A DNA stretch of 64,000 nucleotides from RYN-122 sp963761655 (GCA_963761655.1 CAVXHI010000008.1:248001-312000), one strand, 5' to 3'; counted from the first letter of the stretch, positions 45,959 through 55,160 are shown. Program-made: numbers and translations. The notes: generated by a model from the sequence alone, not told the origin.

Positions 45959-46036
45959 GGGGCTCCTGTCTGGACCGGGGAGGACGGTCGAGTCTCCCAC
46001 CGGCAGAGCCTCGCACCGGGGTACGACACTGGGCAG

Positions 46037-47050
46037 GTGCGCGACCTCACCACCCTCCCCAAGGCGCACCTGCACCTGCACCTCACGGGCGGCATGCGCC
46101 CCGCGACGCTGCTCGCCCTGGCCGCCGAGCAGGGGCGGCACCTGCCCCCGGAGCTGCTCGACCCGTTCGGCGCCCGGGTCGACGTCACCGTGCGGCGCGG
46201 TTGGCCCCGGTTCCAGCGCCTGTACGACGCCGCCCGCGAGCTGGTCCGCGGCCCGGTCGAGGTGCGGCGGCTGGTGTCCGAGATCGCCGAGGACGAGGCG
46301 GCGGCGGGCTCGGGCTGGTGCGAGCTGCAGGTCGACCCGAGCTCCTACGCCGCCCGGTGCGGCGGACTGCAGGCCACGGTCGAGCTCGTCCTGGACGCCG
46401 CACGCGACGCCGCGGCCGCCACCGGGGTCGGCGTCGGGGTGGTCGTCGCCGCGAACCGGACCCGCCACCCGGGAGACGCCGAGACGCTCGCCCGGCTCGC
46501 CCGCCGCTACGCCGGCCGCGGCGTCGTCGGGTTCGGACTGTCCAACGACGAGACCCGGGGGGACACGGCGTCGTTCGCGAAGGCGTTCTCGATCGCCCGC
46601 GACGCCGGCCTGCTGGCGGTGCCGCACGCGGGGGAGCTGCGCGGGCCGAGGAGCGTCCGGGCGGCCGTCGAGGAGCTGGGGGCGTCGCGGCTGGGCCACG
46701 GCGTCCGGGCGGTCGAGGACCCGGCGCTGCTGGCCGAGCTGGCCGGGCGCGGGGTGACCTGCGAGGTCTGCCCGGCGTCCAACGCGGCCCTCGGGGTGCG
46801 CGACCTGGACCGCGCCCCGGTGCGGCAGTTGCGGGCGGCCGGCGTCGGGGTGGCCCTCGGCGCCGACGACCCCCTGCTGTTCCGCAGCGGGCTGGTGGCG
46901 CAGTACGAGGCGCTCCGGACGCGCCAGGGGCTCACCGACGTCGAGCTGGCCGACCTCGCTGCGTGCTCGGTCACGGCGAGCGCAGCACCGCCCGAGGTGC
47001 GTCAGCGGCTCCTGGCCGGCGTCGACGCGTGGCTGGCCGCGCCCGCCTGA
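46037..47050 (+). CDS. add: Adenosine deaminase family protein
   Basis: The 337-residue protein starts at GTG 46037. Zinc-binding HxH lies in LPKAHLHLHLTGGMRP (residues 8-23), the catalytic His-Ala-Gly-Glu in LLAVPHAGELRGP near residue 197, His in RLGHGVRAVED near 219, and the Asp pair in VALGADDPLLF near 276. These are the complete metal and catalytic residues of adenosine deaminases, which convert adenosine to inosine. Substrate could also be 6-aminodeoxyfutalosine or adenine, so the symbol is provisional. Confidence 0.85.
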   Translation: MRDLTTLPKAHLHLHLTGGMRPATLLALAAEQGRHLPPELLDPFGARVDVTVRRGWPRFQRLYDAARELVRGPVEVRRLVSEIAEDEAAAGSGWCELQVDPSSYAARCGGLQATVELVLDAARDAAAATGVGVGVVVAANRTRHPGDAETLARLARRYAGRGVVGFGLSNDETRGDTASFAKAFSIARDAGLLAVPHAGELRGPRSVRAAVEELGASRLGHGVRAVEDPALLAELAGRGVTCEVCPASNAALGVRDLDRAPVRQLRAAGVGVALGADDPLLFRSGLVAQYEALRTRQGLTDVELADLAACSVTASAAPPEVRQRLLAGVDAWLAAPA

Positions 47051-47225
47051 GGGTGTCCGGGAGCACACGGGTGGGCGGGTCCGGCGCGAGGGTCTGGCCG
47101 GGGCGCGGGTCCGGCCGGGCGCGCGTGTCCGGCCGGGCGCAGGTCCGGCCAGCTGCAAGGGTCCGCTCGGCGAGGGTCCCGGCCGGGCGAGGGTCCGGCC
47201 GGCCGCGAGGTCCCGGCCGTCACAC

Positions 47226-47292
47226 CGGTCTCGAGCGTCGCCGTCTTGCGGTGCGGTACGGCGTGTCGGCCGCAAGACGCGGAAGATCACCG
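47226..47292. repeat. 67-bp hairpin-forming repeat, copy 1
   Basis: The unit holds an inverted repeat, cgtcttgcgg at 47242-47251 and ccgcaagacg at 47270-47279, able to form a 10-bp stem. An almost identical unit is at 47385-47451. Confidence 0.9.
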
Positions 47293-47384
47293 AGGGGTGG
47301 GGCCGGGCGACCGGGCCGAGCGGCGGGCGGGGCATCACGGTGTGGGCGGCGCCGGGCGGCTCGGGGCGACGTCCCACCCCCAGA

Positions 47385-47451
47385 CGGTCTCGAGCGTCGC
47401 CGTCTTGCGGTGCGGTACGGCGTGTCGACCGCAAGACGCGGAAGATCGCCG
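47385..47451. repeat. 67-bp hairpin-forming repeat, copy 2
   Basis: Same as copy 1 with two substitutions (g to a in the loop, a to g near the right end). Stem halves are at 47401-47410 and 47429-47438. Confidence 0.9.
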
Positions 47452-47471
47452 CGAGGGAGCTGGGGCTGGGC

Positions 47472-47551
47472 GGGGCGCGCCCGGGCGGGCAGGGAGCCGG
47501 GGCGCGCCCGGGCGGGCAGGGAGCCGGGGCGCCCGGGGTGGGCAGGAAGCC
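47472..47551. repeat. Three tandem 27-bp GC-rich repeats
   Basis: Two perfect units (47472-47498, 47499-47525) of ggggcgcgcccgggcgggca followed by gggagcc, then one degenerate unit and traces of a fourth to about 47573. Confidence 0.85.
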
Positions 47552-47755
47552 CAGGGCGCCCGGGGCGGACAGGGGGGCATGGGCGGGCCGGTCTGCGGAG
47601 CTTCCCGGACCGGCTCCGCCGGAGATTGTCGTGACGGGCTGGTCACGGAGCGTGGGACGGGGCATGATGCGCCTGCACGCGTGTGACTGCTGGGACACCT
47701 GAGGCCGCTGGGGAAGGCGCACCTCGAGGAGCGTCCCGATCAAGCAGGAGGCACC

Positions 47756-48241
47756 GTGTCCGCCGGCGTGCTCTACGTCCACTCCGCCCCGCCTGCGCTC
47801 GTCCCCCACGTCGAGTGGGCGGTCGCCGCAGAGCTCGGGGTGCGCGTCAGCCTGACCTGGACCGACCAGCCGATGGCTCCCGGGCTCCTGCGTGCCGAGA
47901 CGGGCTGGCGCGGCAAGGCCGGCACGGCGGGCCGCCTCGCCGCCGCGCTGCGCGGCTGGACGCCGCTGCGGTACGAGGCCACCGAGGAGCCGAGCCCCGG
48001 CTACGACGGCGAGCGCTACTCGGTCACCCCCGGCCTCGGCGTCTTCCGGGCGACCACGAGCGCCAACGGCGACGTCGTCGTGCCCGAGGACCGGCTGCGG
48101 ACGGCCCTGGCCACCGCGAGCGGCCCGGCTCTGAGCCACGAGCTGGACCGGTTGCTGGGCAGCGCCTGGGACGAGGAGCTCGAGCCCTACCGGCACGCCG
48201 GGGCGGGCGCGAGCGTCACCTGGCTGCACCAGGTGGTGTGA
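47756..48241 (+). CDS. DUF3145 domain protein
   Basis: The 161-residue protein starts at GTG 47756 after gcaggaggcacc. SAGVLYVHSAPPALVPHVEW and the later GLLRAETGWRGKAGTAGRL, YEATEEPSPGYDGERYSVTP and LPYRHAG-like end WLHQVV match the DUF3145 family, which is nearly confined to actinobacteria. Its function is unknown. It is a useful lineage marker and stands alone. Confidence 0.92.
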   Translation: MSAGVLYVHSAPPALVPHVEWAVAAELGVRVSLTWTDQPMAPGLLRAETGWRGKAGTAGRLAAALRGWTPLRYEATEEPSPGYDGERYSVTPGLGVFRATTSANGDVVVPEDRLRTALATASGPALSHELDRLLGSAWDEELEPYRHAGAGASVTWLHQVV

Positions 48242-48343
48242 CCCGGTCGGTCCCCCGCAGGGCCGGTGCGGGAGGGTTGCCGCCGCGGAGGCAGGGGACT
48301 GTCCCGCAGGACACCCCCGTCCCTGACACGTAGGAGCACACCC

Positions 48344-49129
48344 ATGCAGGTCCTTGCCTCGATCGACTTCGAGAAGGGGTTCCAGAACGGCTTCGACCAG
48401 GGCATCGAGCTCCTCCCGAAGGTCGGCTACTTCCTGCTGATCCTCATCGTCGGCATCGTCGTCGCGAAGATCGTGCAGAAGATCATCACCAAGGTGCTGC
48501 AGAAGGTCGGCTTCGACCAGCTCGTCGAGCGCGGCGGGGTCAAGCAGGCGCTCAGCAAGAGCAAGTACGACGCCGCCTCGATCCTCGCGCGCATCGTCTA
48601 CTACTTCATCTTCCTGCTGGTCCTGCAGGCGGCCTTCGACGTGTTCGGCAAGGGCAACGGCGTCAGCCTGTTCCTCGCCCGCATCGTGGCGTTCCTGCCG
48701 AACCTGTTCGTCGGCGTCCTCATCATCGTGATCGCCGCGGCCGCTGCTGCTGCCGTCAAGGAGATCGTCGGCAGCACGCTCGGCGGCCTGTCCTACGGTG
48801 CCGCGCTCGCCAACGCCGTCTCGCTGTTCATCGTCGCGATCGGCTTCTTCGCCGCCCTCGACCAGCTGCAGATCGCCCCGCTCATCGTCACGGGCATCTT
48901 CTACGCGCTCGTCGCGCTGATCGTCCTCCCGCTGATCATCGCCTTCGGTGTCGGCGGCATCGACCCGGCCCGCGAGGCCATCCGCAAGGCGCAGGACAAG
49001 GGCCAGGAGAAGGCCCAGGAGGCCCAGTCCGAGCTCGCCGCGGACGAGGACGAGGAGGCCACCGCGCCTCCCGCCCGCACTCGGGCCCGCAAGACGACGG
49101 CCGTCACGCGCCGCCGCGCCGCCCAGTAG
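48344..49129 (+). CDS. Mechanosensitive channel-like membrane protein (conserved TM helix type)
   Basis: The 261-residue product starts at ATG 48344 after taggagcacaccc. Amphipathic and transmembrane helices occur at about residues 25-48 (VGYFLLILIVGIVVAKIVQK), 80-105 (ILARIVYYFIFLLVLQAAFD), 115-145 (LFVGVLIIVIAAAAAAAVKE), 160-180 and 185-205. The DRLVERGGVKQAL-like linker and these repeats are those of the CmpX-type small-conductance channel relatives. A charged, disordered tail ends the protein. A role in osmotic balance is likely but unproven. Confidence 0.8.
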   Translation: MQVLASIDFEKGFQNGFDQGIELLPKVGYFLLILIVGIVVAKIVQKIITKVLQKVGFDQLVERGGVKQALSKSKYDAASILARIVYYFIFLLVLQAAFDVFGKGNGVSLFLARIVAFLPNLFVGVLIIVIAAAAAAAVKEIVGSTLGGLSYGAALANAVSLFIVAIGFFAALDQLQIAPLIVTGIFYALVALIVLPLIIAFGVGGIDPAREAIRKAQDKGQEKAQEAQSELAADEDEEATAPPARTRARKTTAVTRRRAAQ

Positions 49130-49134
49130 CACCC

Positions 49135-49884
49135 GTGCCCGTCGTCCCCGGCCTCCCCGTCCACCCGGACGAGGGGGCCGGGGGCGTGTCCGGCCCCGAC
49201 CTGCGAGCCGGCCTGCGCCTCGGGCTGGCCGTCGCCGGGGCCGCCGTGCTGGCCGTCGTCCTCGGCCCCGTCGCGGTCCTGGTGCACGACCGCTGGGACC
49301 CGCTCATCGACCTCGACGCGCGGACCAGTGCCTCCGCAGAGCGGGCGATCACCGGCCACCCGCTGCTGCTCGACCTCGCCCGGGCACTCACCCACCTGGG
49401 CGACCCGCTCGTCGTCACCGTCGGGTCGGTCGTCCTCGTGGTCGCCCTGCTGTACGCCGGCCGCCGTCGGGCGGCCCTGTTCGTCGGCGTCTCCCGGGTC
49501 GGCGCCCTGGTGCTCTCGCAGGTGACGAAGGGCGTCGTCGGCCGCGCCCGGCCCGTGTTCGAGCACCCGGTGGCGCAGGCGGGCGGGGCCTCCTTCCCGT
49601 CCGGGCACGCCCTCGGCGGCGCGGTCTTCTGGCTGACCACCGCACTGCTCGTCGTCCCCTACGCCGCCCCCCGGCTCCGCCCGTTCCTGCTGCCGGCCGC
49701 CGTCGTCGTCGCCCTGGTCATCGCCACGACCCGGGTGCTGCTGGGCGTGCACTTCCTGTCCGACGTCGTCGCCGGGCTGCTCGTCGGTGCTGCCTGGACG
49801 GCGGTCTGCGCGAGCGTCTTCGCCCTGTGGCGCACCGAGGAGGGACGCCCCGCGCCGGTCACCGAGCAGGGCGTCGACGCGTGA
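49135..49884 (+). CDS. PAP2-family membrane phosphatase
   Basis: The 249-residue protein starts at GTG 49135, five bases after the preceding stop. Its six hydrophobic segments carry the three PAP2 signature parts: KGVVGRARP, SFPSGHALGG and TTRVLLGVHFLSDVVAG, which supply the Lys, Arg and His residues for phosphate binding and catalysis. Likely substrates are undecaprenyl pyrophosphate or phosphatidic acid. It overlaps the following PHP gene as GTGA. Confidence 0.9.
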   Translation: MPVVPGLPVHPDEGAGGVSGPDLRAGLRLGLAVAGAAVLAVVLGPVAVLVHDRWDPLIDLDARTSASAERAITGHPLLLDLARALTHLGDPLVVTVGSVVLVVALLYAGRRRAALFVGVSRVGALVLSQVTKGVVGRARPVFEHPVAQAGGASFPSGHALGGAVFWLTTALLVVPYAAPRLRPFLLPAAVVVALVIATTRVLLGVHFLSDVVAGLLVGAAWTAVCASVFALWRTEEGRPAPVTEQGVDA

Positions 49885-50948
49885 GCAGGGACCCGGCCGA
49901 GGACCTGCGCCGGATCGCCTTCTGCCTCGAGCGCGCGCTGGAGCCGAGCTACCGGGTCAAAGCCTTCCGCAGCGCCGCCGCCGTCGTCGACCGGGAGGGC
50001 CGGGAGGCAGTCTCCGCGCGGGCAGCGGCCGGGACCCTCACCGACCTCACCGGCATCGGCAAGGTCACCGCGCTGGTGGTCACCGAGTCGCTGGCGGGCG
50101 AGGAGCCGGTCTACCTGCGCCGGGTCGAGACCCTCGGCGACGAGCCGGTCAGCGAGGGTGCCGGCCGGCTGCGCGCCGCCCTGCAGGGCGACCTGCACGT
50201 CCACTCCGACTGGTCCGACGGCGGCTCCCCGATCGAGGAGATGGCCCGGGCCGCGCGCACCGTCGGGCACTCCTACGTCGTCCTCACCGACCACTCGCCG
50301 CGGCTGACGGTGGCCAACGGGCTGTCCCCGGCCCGGCTGCGGCAGCAGCTCGACGTCGTCGCCGAGCTGAACGAGCTCTTCGCCCAGGAGCACGCCGACG
50401 GACTGGCCGAACCCTTCCGGCTCCTCACCGGGATCGAGTGCGACATCCTCGAGGACGGCAGCCTGGACCAGGAGCCCGAGCTGCTCGCGCGGCTCGACGT
50501 CGTCGTCGCGAGCGTGCACTCCAAGCTCCGGATGGAGCGCGAGGCGATGACCGCCCGCATGGTCGCGGCCGTCAGCAACCCCCACACGGACGTGCTGGGG
50601 CACTGCACCGGCCGCCAGGTGCTGGGTCACGGGCGCGGCGGCAAGGGCCGGCCGGAGTCGGAGTTCGACGCCGAGGTCGTGTTCGCCGCGTGCGCGCAGT
50701 TCGGGGTGGCCGTCGAGGTGAACAGCCGGCCCGAGCGGCTCGACCCGCCGAAGCGGCTGCTGCGGCTCGCCGTCGAGGCGGGGTGCGTCGTCGCGATCGA
50801 CACCGACGCGCACGCGCCCGGTCAGCTGGACTGGCAGCACCTCGGCTGCGAGCGGGCGCACCTGTGCGGGGTGACGCCGGACCGGGTGGTCAACGCCTGG
50901 GACGCCGACCGGCTGCTCAGCTGGACGGCGGCCGCTGCGTCGGGATGA
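49881..50948 (+). CDS. PHP-domain phosphoesterase with a helix-hairpin-helix N-terminus
   Basis: The 355-residue protein begins at GTG 49881. An N-terminal PolX-like region (YRVKAFRSAAAVVDREGREA, LTDLTGIGKVTALVV) is followed by a PHP phosphoesterase domain with HxH in LQGDLHVHSDWSDG near residue 108, YVVLTDHSPR, DVVVASVHSKLR and a C-terminal IDTDAHAPGQL. It resembles PolX C-terminal parts without the polymerase palm domain. A role in DNA repair or histidinol-phosphate hydrolysis is possible. Its end overlaps the convergent neighbour by 32 bases. Confidence 0.85.
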   Translation: MSRDPAEDLRRIAFCLERALEPSYRVKAFRSAAAVVDREGREAVSARAAAGTLTDLTGIGKVTALVVTESLAGEEPVYLRRVETLGDEPVSEGAGRLRAALQGDLHVHSDWSDGGSPIEEMARAARTVGHSYVVLTDHSPRLTVANGLSPARLRQQLDVVAELNELFAQEHADGLAEPFRLLTGIECDILEDGSLDQEPELLARLDVVVASVHSKLRMEREAMTARMVAAVSNPHTDVLGHCTGRQVLGHGRGGKGRPESEFDAEVVFAACAQFGVAVEVNSRPERLDPPKRLLRLAVEAGCVVAIDTDAHAPGQLDWQHLGCERAHLCGVTPDRVVNAWDADRLLSWTAAAASG

Positions 50949-51756
50949 GCGCGGTCACGGGGTCGATGAGCAGGGCGGCGACGTCGTCGGCCACGGCGTC
51001 GGCGACCAGCAGGGCGCAGGCGGCGTCCAGGCACAGCGCGAGCACGCGGCGGTCCTCGCGCTCGCTGGCCGGGGCGGTCGTCCGGCAGGACGGGCACGGG
51101 CGGGACAGGCCCTCCGCGGCGCTTCGCCGCACGAGTGCCCAGGTGCGGCGGCGGCTGGTCAGGACGGCGGCCTGGAAGGCGCTCTCGCGGGCCTCGTCCC
51201 GGTCGGCCTCCTGGACGAAGGAGCGGTCGACCAGGGCGTCGTACAGGGCCTGGCCGGCCGCGTCGTGGCAGCGGGCCGACAGTGCGGGCAGCGCAGCCAG
51301 CAGGGCCTTCACCTGTCCGCCCCGGGGCCCGAGGTCGGGCTCGCCGAGGGCGGCGTCGGCGGCGTACACGGCCCGCCAGGGGCGCATGAGCGCGGCGTGC
51401 TCGCCCCGCGCCAGCACGGGCCGGGCGTAGGAGGCGGCGATCGCGTCGCGGACGGCCTTGAGGGCGCGGACGGCGACGGCAGGCTCGACGGTCAGGTAGG
51501 CGGCCTCGCCGCGGACGTCGTCGGCGAACAGCGCCTGCACGGCGTCGAACGCGGCGAGCACCTCGCACACCAGGGGGCTGTCCGGGGACAGGGCGTGGTC
51601 GCGGGCCTCGGCAACAGCCACGGTGTTGACCCACGCGTCCGACAGCCGGACGAGGTCGGCGTCGCTGATGTGGGCGAGCTGGGCGAGCACCCCGAGGACC
51701 TCGGGGAGGTTCGGGTGCTCCTCGAGCGTGCTCACGGGTGCGGTGCGACGCGCCAT
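50917..51756 (-). CDS. Hypothetical protein, unknown function
   Basis: The 279-residue product starts at ATG 51756 after aggaggacacc on its strand. It is helical and Ala-rich (VLGVLAQLAHISDADLVRLS, VKALLAALPALSARCHDAAG) with a possible Cys pair (LSRPCPSCRTT) near residue 220 that could bind zinc. No family recognised. The 3' end overlaps the PHP-domain gene in convergent orientation. Confidence 0.65.
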   Translation of the reverse strand: MARRTAPVSTLEEHPNLPEVLGVLAQLAHISDADLVRLSDAWVNTVAVAEARDHALSPDSPLVCEVLAAFDAVQALFADDVRGEAAYLTVEPAVAVRALKAVRDAIAASYARPVLARGEHAALMRPWRAVYAADAALGEPDLGPRGGQVKALLAALPALSARCHDAAGQALYDALVDRSFVQEADRDEARESAFQAAVLTSRRRTWALVRRSAAEGLSRPCPSCRTTAPASEREDRRVLALCLDAACALLVADAVADDVAALLIDPVTALIPTQRPPSS

Positions 51757-51874
51757 CGGTGTCCTCCTGGGCCGGCCTGTCCTGCCTGACTCTTCGACAG
51801 GCAGGCCGCCGCAGGGAGGGTTTCGCGGCAGAACTGGTCCGGCCGGGCCATGCGGGCCGACCCGTCCGGGCACG

Positions 51875-51911
51875 GCAGAGGGCCCGCCGACGACGTCGAC
51901 GGGCCCTCTGC
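51875..51911. terminator. Strong intrinsic-type hairpin between 51756 and 51920 genes
   Basis: gcagagggcccg (51875-51886) pairs perfectly with cgggccctctgc (51900-51911) around a 13-base loop. No T-run follows, which is usual in GC-rich actinobacteria. It sits just beyond the stop of the DUF2795 gene and probably ends its transcript. Confidence 0.8.
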
Positions 51912-51919
51912 AGGCGGTC

Positions 51920-52333
51920 CTAGAAGCGGTGCTGCTCCACGTGGCCGCCCGAGATCGCTGCCCAGGCCTCCTGGAGGTTCGCGTAGGAGACGTCCGCGTG
52001 CGCCTTCCGCAGCTGCGCCAGCACGGCGTCGGGGGCGTCCCGGCCGGTCGCGACGGCGAGCAGCTGCGCGCCGGTGGCCGGCCAGACCTCCTTGCCGAGG
52101 TACTGGGCGATCGTCGAGCGCTGCTCGACGTCGGCCTCGGACATCCCGTCGGGGACGCCGCCGTGCAGGCTGCCGTCGGCCGAGAGGTCCACGGAGGGCT
52201 GGTCCTCGCCCGAGGGCTCGGCCGACTTCCACTCCTCGGCGTGGGTGTCGCGGCCGGCGGTCATCATGCCGCGGACCTCGGCCTCCAGGGCGTCGTCCAT
52301 GCGTGCGCTGTGCTTGTCGCTGCCTCGTTCCAT
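51920..52333 (-). CDS. DUF2795 domain protein
   Basis: The 137-residue protein begins MERGSDKHSARMDDALEAEV. The N-terminal half is charged; the C-terminal half (STIAQYLGKEVWPATGAQLL, DAVLAQLRKAHADVSYANLQ, EAW) matches the DUF2795 domain, a small helical fold common in actinobacteria. Function unknown, perhaps nucleic-acid or stress related. It lies downstream of aceE with 43 bases between. Confidence 0.85.
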   Translation of the reverse strand: MERGSDKHSARMDDALEAEVRGMMTAGRDTHAEEWKSAEPSGEDQPSVDLSADGSLHGGVPDGMSEADVEQRSTIAQYLGKEVWPATGAQLLAVATGRDAPDAVLAQLRKAHADVSYANLQEAWAAISGGHVEQHRF

Positions 52334-52375
52334 GGAGCCTGGCTACCCCCTGTCCGGCCCACGCACACGGCGCGG

Positions 52376-55120
52376 CTACCCGCTGACCTCGCTGCTGCCG
52401 GCCTGGGTGTCCTTGCTGGCGGGGACGCGCTCGTTGCGCAGGTCGTACCGCTCGACCGCCTGCGCCGGGAGGCCGGCGTCGACCTCGTCGCGCGCCACGA
52501 GGGCGTTCAGGACGGCCAGCACGACCGACTCGGCGTCGGTGCGGAAGTACCGGCGCAGGGCGGCCCGGGTGTCGGACCGGCCGTAGCCGTCGGTGCCGAG
52601 GCTGCTCCAGTCCTGCTCCACCCAGCGGCTGACCTGGTCGGGGACGGCCCGCATCCAGTCGCTGACGGCGACCACCGGTCCGGGCGCGCCGGCCAGGGCC
52701 TGCGTGACGTACGGCGTCCTGCGGGAGCCGGGGTCGAGCAGGGCGTCGGCCTCGCAGGCGACGGCGTCGCGGCGCAGCTCGTTCCAGCTGGTCACCGACC
52801 AGACGTCGGCGACGACGCCCCAGTCCTCGCGGAGCAGCTGCTGGGCCTCCAGGGCGTGCCGCACGCTCACCCCGCTCGCCAGGACCTGCGCCCGGGGGCC
52901 GTCGCCCGAGCCGGGGCGGTACCGGTAGATCCCGCGCAGCACGCCCTCGCGCAGGTCGGGCAGGTCGGGCATCGCGGGCTGCGGGTAGGGCTCGTTGTAG
53001 ACGGTCAGGTAGTAGAAGACGTCCTCCGCCTGCTCGCCGTACATCCGGCGCAGCCCGTCCTCGGCGATGAAGGCGATCTCGAACCCGAAGGCGGGGTCGT
53101 AGGCGACGACGGCCGGGTTGGTGCTGGCGAGCAGCAGGCTGTGGCCGTCCTGGTGCTGCAGGCCCTCGCCGTTGAGAGTGGTGCGTCCGGCGGTGGCGCC
53201 GAGCAGGAAGCCCCGGCCCATCTGGTCGCCCATGGACCACATCTGGTCGCCGGTGCGCTGGAACCCGAACATCGAGTAGAAGACGTACACGGGGATCATC
53301 GGCTCGCCGTGCGTGGCGTACGCCGTCCCGGCGGCGATCACCGACGCCATCGACCCGGCCTCGGTGATGCCCTCGTGGAGGATCTGCCCGCTCGTCGACT
53401 CCTTGTAGGACAGCAGCAGCGCGCGGTCGACGGCCTCGTAGGTCTGGCCCATCGGCGAGTAGATCTTCGCCGTGGGGAACATGGCGTCGATGCCGAAGGT
53501 GCGGGCCTCGTCGGGGATGACCGGCACGATGCGCTGCCCGATCCCCTTGTCCTTCATGAGGTCCTTGAGCAGCCGGACGAAGGCCATCGTGGTGGCGACC
53601 GGCTGCTTGCCCGAGCCGCGCTTGAGCTCGTCGTAGACCTCGACCGGCGGCAGGGCGAGGGGCTTGCTGCGGTCGACCCGGCGGGGCACCGAGCCGCCGA
53701 GGGACGCGCGCCGCTCCCGCATGTACTCGATCTCCGCGGAGTGCGGGCCCGGGTGGAAGTAGGGCGGCAGGCCGCTCTCCAGGGCCTTGTCGCTGATGTC
53801 GAGGTAGAGCCGGTCGCGGAGCTCCTTGAGCTCCTCGACGGTCAGCTTCTTCATCTGGTGGGTCGCGTTGCGGCCCTCGAAGTCCTTGCCGAGGGTCCAG
53901 CCCTTGACGGTGTGGGCCAGGATCACCGTCGGCTGGCCGGTGTGGGCCTGCGCCGCCGCGAACGCGCTGTAGACCTTCCGGTAGTCGTGGCCGCCGCGCG
54001 GCAGACCCTTGATCTCCTCGTCGCTGAGGTGCTCGACCATCTTGCGCAGCCGGGGGTCGGTGCCGAAGAACTTCGCCCGCGTGTAGGCGCCGTCCTCGAC
54101 CGAGTAGGTCTGGAACTGGCCGTCCGGCGTCGTGTTCATCGCGTTGACGAGGACGCCGTCGACGTCGCGGGCGAGCAGGTCGTCCCACTGGCGGCCCCAC
54201 ACGACCTTGATGACGTTCCAGCCCGCGCCGCGGAAGTACGCCTCGAGCTCCTGGATGACCTTGCCGTTGCCGCGGACCGGCCCGTCGAGGCGCTGCAGGT
54301 TGCAGTTGACGACGAACGTCAGGTTGTCGAGCTCCTCGCGGGCGGCCACCCCGATGGCGCCGAGCGACTCCGGCTCGTCCATCTCGCCGTCGCCGAGGAA
54401 GGCCCACACGTGCTGCTCGGACGTGTCCTTGATCCCGCGGTGCTGCAGGTACCGGTTGAAGCGCGCCTGGTAGATCGCGTGCAGCGGGCCGAGGCCCATC
54501 GAGACGGTCGGGAACTCCCAGAAGTCCGGCATGAGGCGCGGGTGCGGGTAGCTCGGGAGGCCGTGCGGGCTGCTCTCCTGCCGGAACGCGTCGAGCTGCT
54601 CCTGCGTGAGCCGGCCCTCGAGGAACGCCCGGGCGTAGATGCCGGGGGAGGCGTGGCCCTGGAAGAAGACCTGGTCGCCGCCGCCGGGCGCGTCCTTGCC
54701 CTTGAAGAAGTGGTTGAAGCCGACCTCGTAGAGGCTCGCCGCACTGGCGTAGGTGGCGATGTGCCCCCCGACGCCGATCTCCGGGCGGTTGGCGCGGCTG
54801 ACCTGGATGGCGGCGTTCCAGCGGACGTAGGCCCGGATCCGGCGCTCGACGTGCTCGTCGCCGGGGAACCAGGGCTCGCGCTCCGGCGGGATGGTGTTCA
54901 GGTAGTCGGTGCTGCGCAGGGCCGGCACCCCGACCTGCTTCTCCCGGGCCCGCTCCAGCAGCTTGAGCATCAGGTAGCGCGCCCGTCCGCGGCCGCTGGC
55001 CTCGACCAGCGCGTCGAAGCTCTCCAGCCACTCCGCGGTCTCGCCCGGGTCGACGTCGGGCAGCTGGCTGGGCAGGCCGTCGCTGATCACGCTGAACCGC
55101 TCGTTCGTCTGCTCGCTCAC
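52376..55120 (-). CDS. aceE: Pyruvate dehydrogenase E1 component, homodimeric
   Basis: The 914-residue protein starts at GTG 55120. Thiamine pyrophosphate binding is seen in AFLGDGEMDEPESLGAIG near residue 243 and NLTFVVNCNLQRLDGPVRG near 270, and the homodimeric-type landmarks GGHIATYASAASLYEVGFNH, KVYSAFAAAQAHTGQPTV and YVFYSMFGFQRTGDQMWSMG are present. It decarboxylates pyruvate and passes the acetyl group to E2 lipoyl domains in the pyruvate dehydrogenase complex. Length fits actinobacterial AceE. The E2 and E3 genes are not in this window. Confidence 0.97.
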   Translation of the reverse strand: MSEQTNERFSVISDGLPSQLPDVDPGETAEWLESFDALVEASGRGRARYLMLKLLERAREKQVGVPALRSTDYLNTIPPEREPWFPGDEHVERRIRAYVRWNAAIQVSRANRPEIGVGGHIATYASAASLYEVGFNHFFKGKDAPGGGDQVFFQGHASPGIYARAFLEGRLTQEQLDAFRQESSPHGLPSYPHPRLMPDFWEFPTVSMGLGPLHAIYQARFNRYLQHRGIKDTSEQHVWAFLGDGEMDEPESLGAIGVAAREELDNLTFVVNCNLQRLDGPVRGNGKVIQELEAYFRGAGWNVIKVVWGRQWDDLLARDVDGVLVNAMNTTPDGQFQTYSVEDGAYTRAKFFGTDPRLRKMVEHLSDEEIKGLPRGGHDYRKVYSAFAAAQAHTGQPTVILAHTVKGWTLGKDFEGRNATHQMKKLTVEELKELRDRLYLDISDKALESGLPPYFHPGPHSAEIEYMRERRASLGGSVPRRVDRSKPLALPPVEVYDELKRGSGKQPVATTMAFVRLLKDLMKDKGIGQRIVPVIPDEARTFGIDAMFPTAKIYSPMGQTYEAVDRALLLSYKESTSGQILHEGITEAGSMASVIAAGTAYATHGEPMIPVYVFYSMFGFQRTGDQMWSMGDQMGRGFLLGATAGRTTLNGEGLQHQDGHSLLLASTNPAVVAYDPAFGFEIAFIAEDGLRRMYGEQAEDVFYYLTVYNEPYPQPAMPDLPDLREGVLRGIYRYRPGSGDGPRAQVLASGVSVRHALEAQQLLREDWGVVADVWSVTSWNELRRDAVACEADALLDPGSRRTPYVTQALAGAPGPVVAVSDWMRAVPDQVSRWVEQDWSSLGTDGYGRSDTRAALRRYFRTDAESVVLAVLNALVARDEVDAGLPAQAVERYDLRNERVPASKDTQAGSSEVSG

Positions 55121-55160
55121 CCGGCCATCCTCACCCCTACCGCCGGGTAACAGGGGAGGC

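Larger units (their letters stand above)
47051..47755. other. Long intergenic region rich in short repeats
   Basis: This 705-base gap contains degenerate gtccggccgggcg units at 47074-47215, two copies of a 67-bp hairpin-forming repeat and a cluster of 27-bp tandem units. I see no open frame with recognisable similarity. The start of the downstream DUF3145 gene is at its right end with tcaagcaggaggcacc as ribosome binding site. Confidence 0.7.

Noticed and set aside
47600..47755. A sigma-70-type promoter for DUF3145 using ttgtcg near 47626 and catgat near 47663
   Set aside because: The spacing of about 31 bases is far too long for a standard promoter.
43886..49132. A 1748-codon open frame on the minus strand spanning parE and several plus-strand genes
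   Set aside because: Only the parE portion has family similarity. The rest is the antisense of the adenosine deaminase, DUF3145 and channel-like genes, as expected from GC-rich codon bias.
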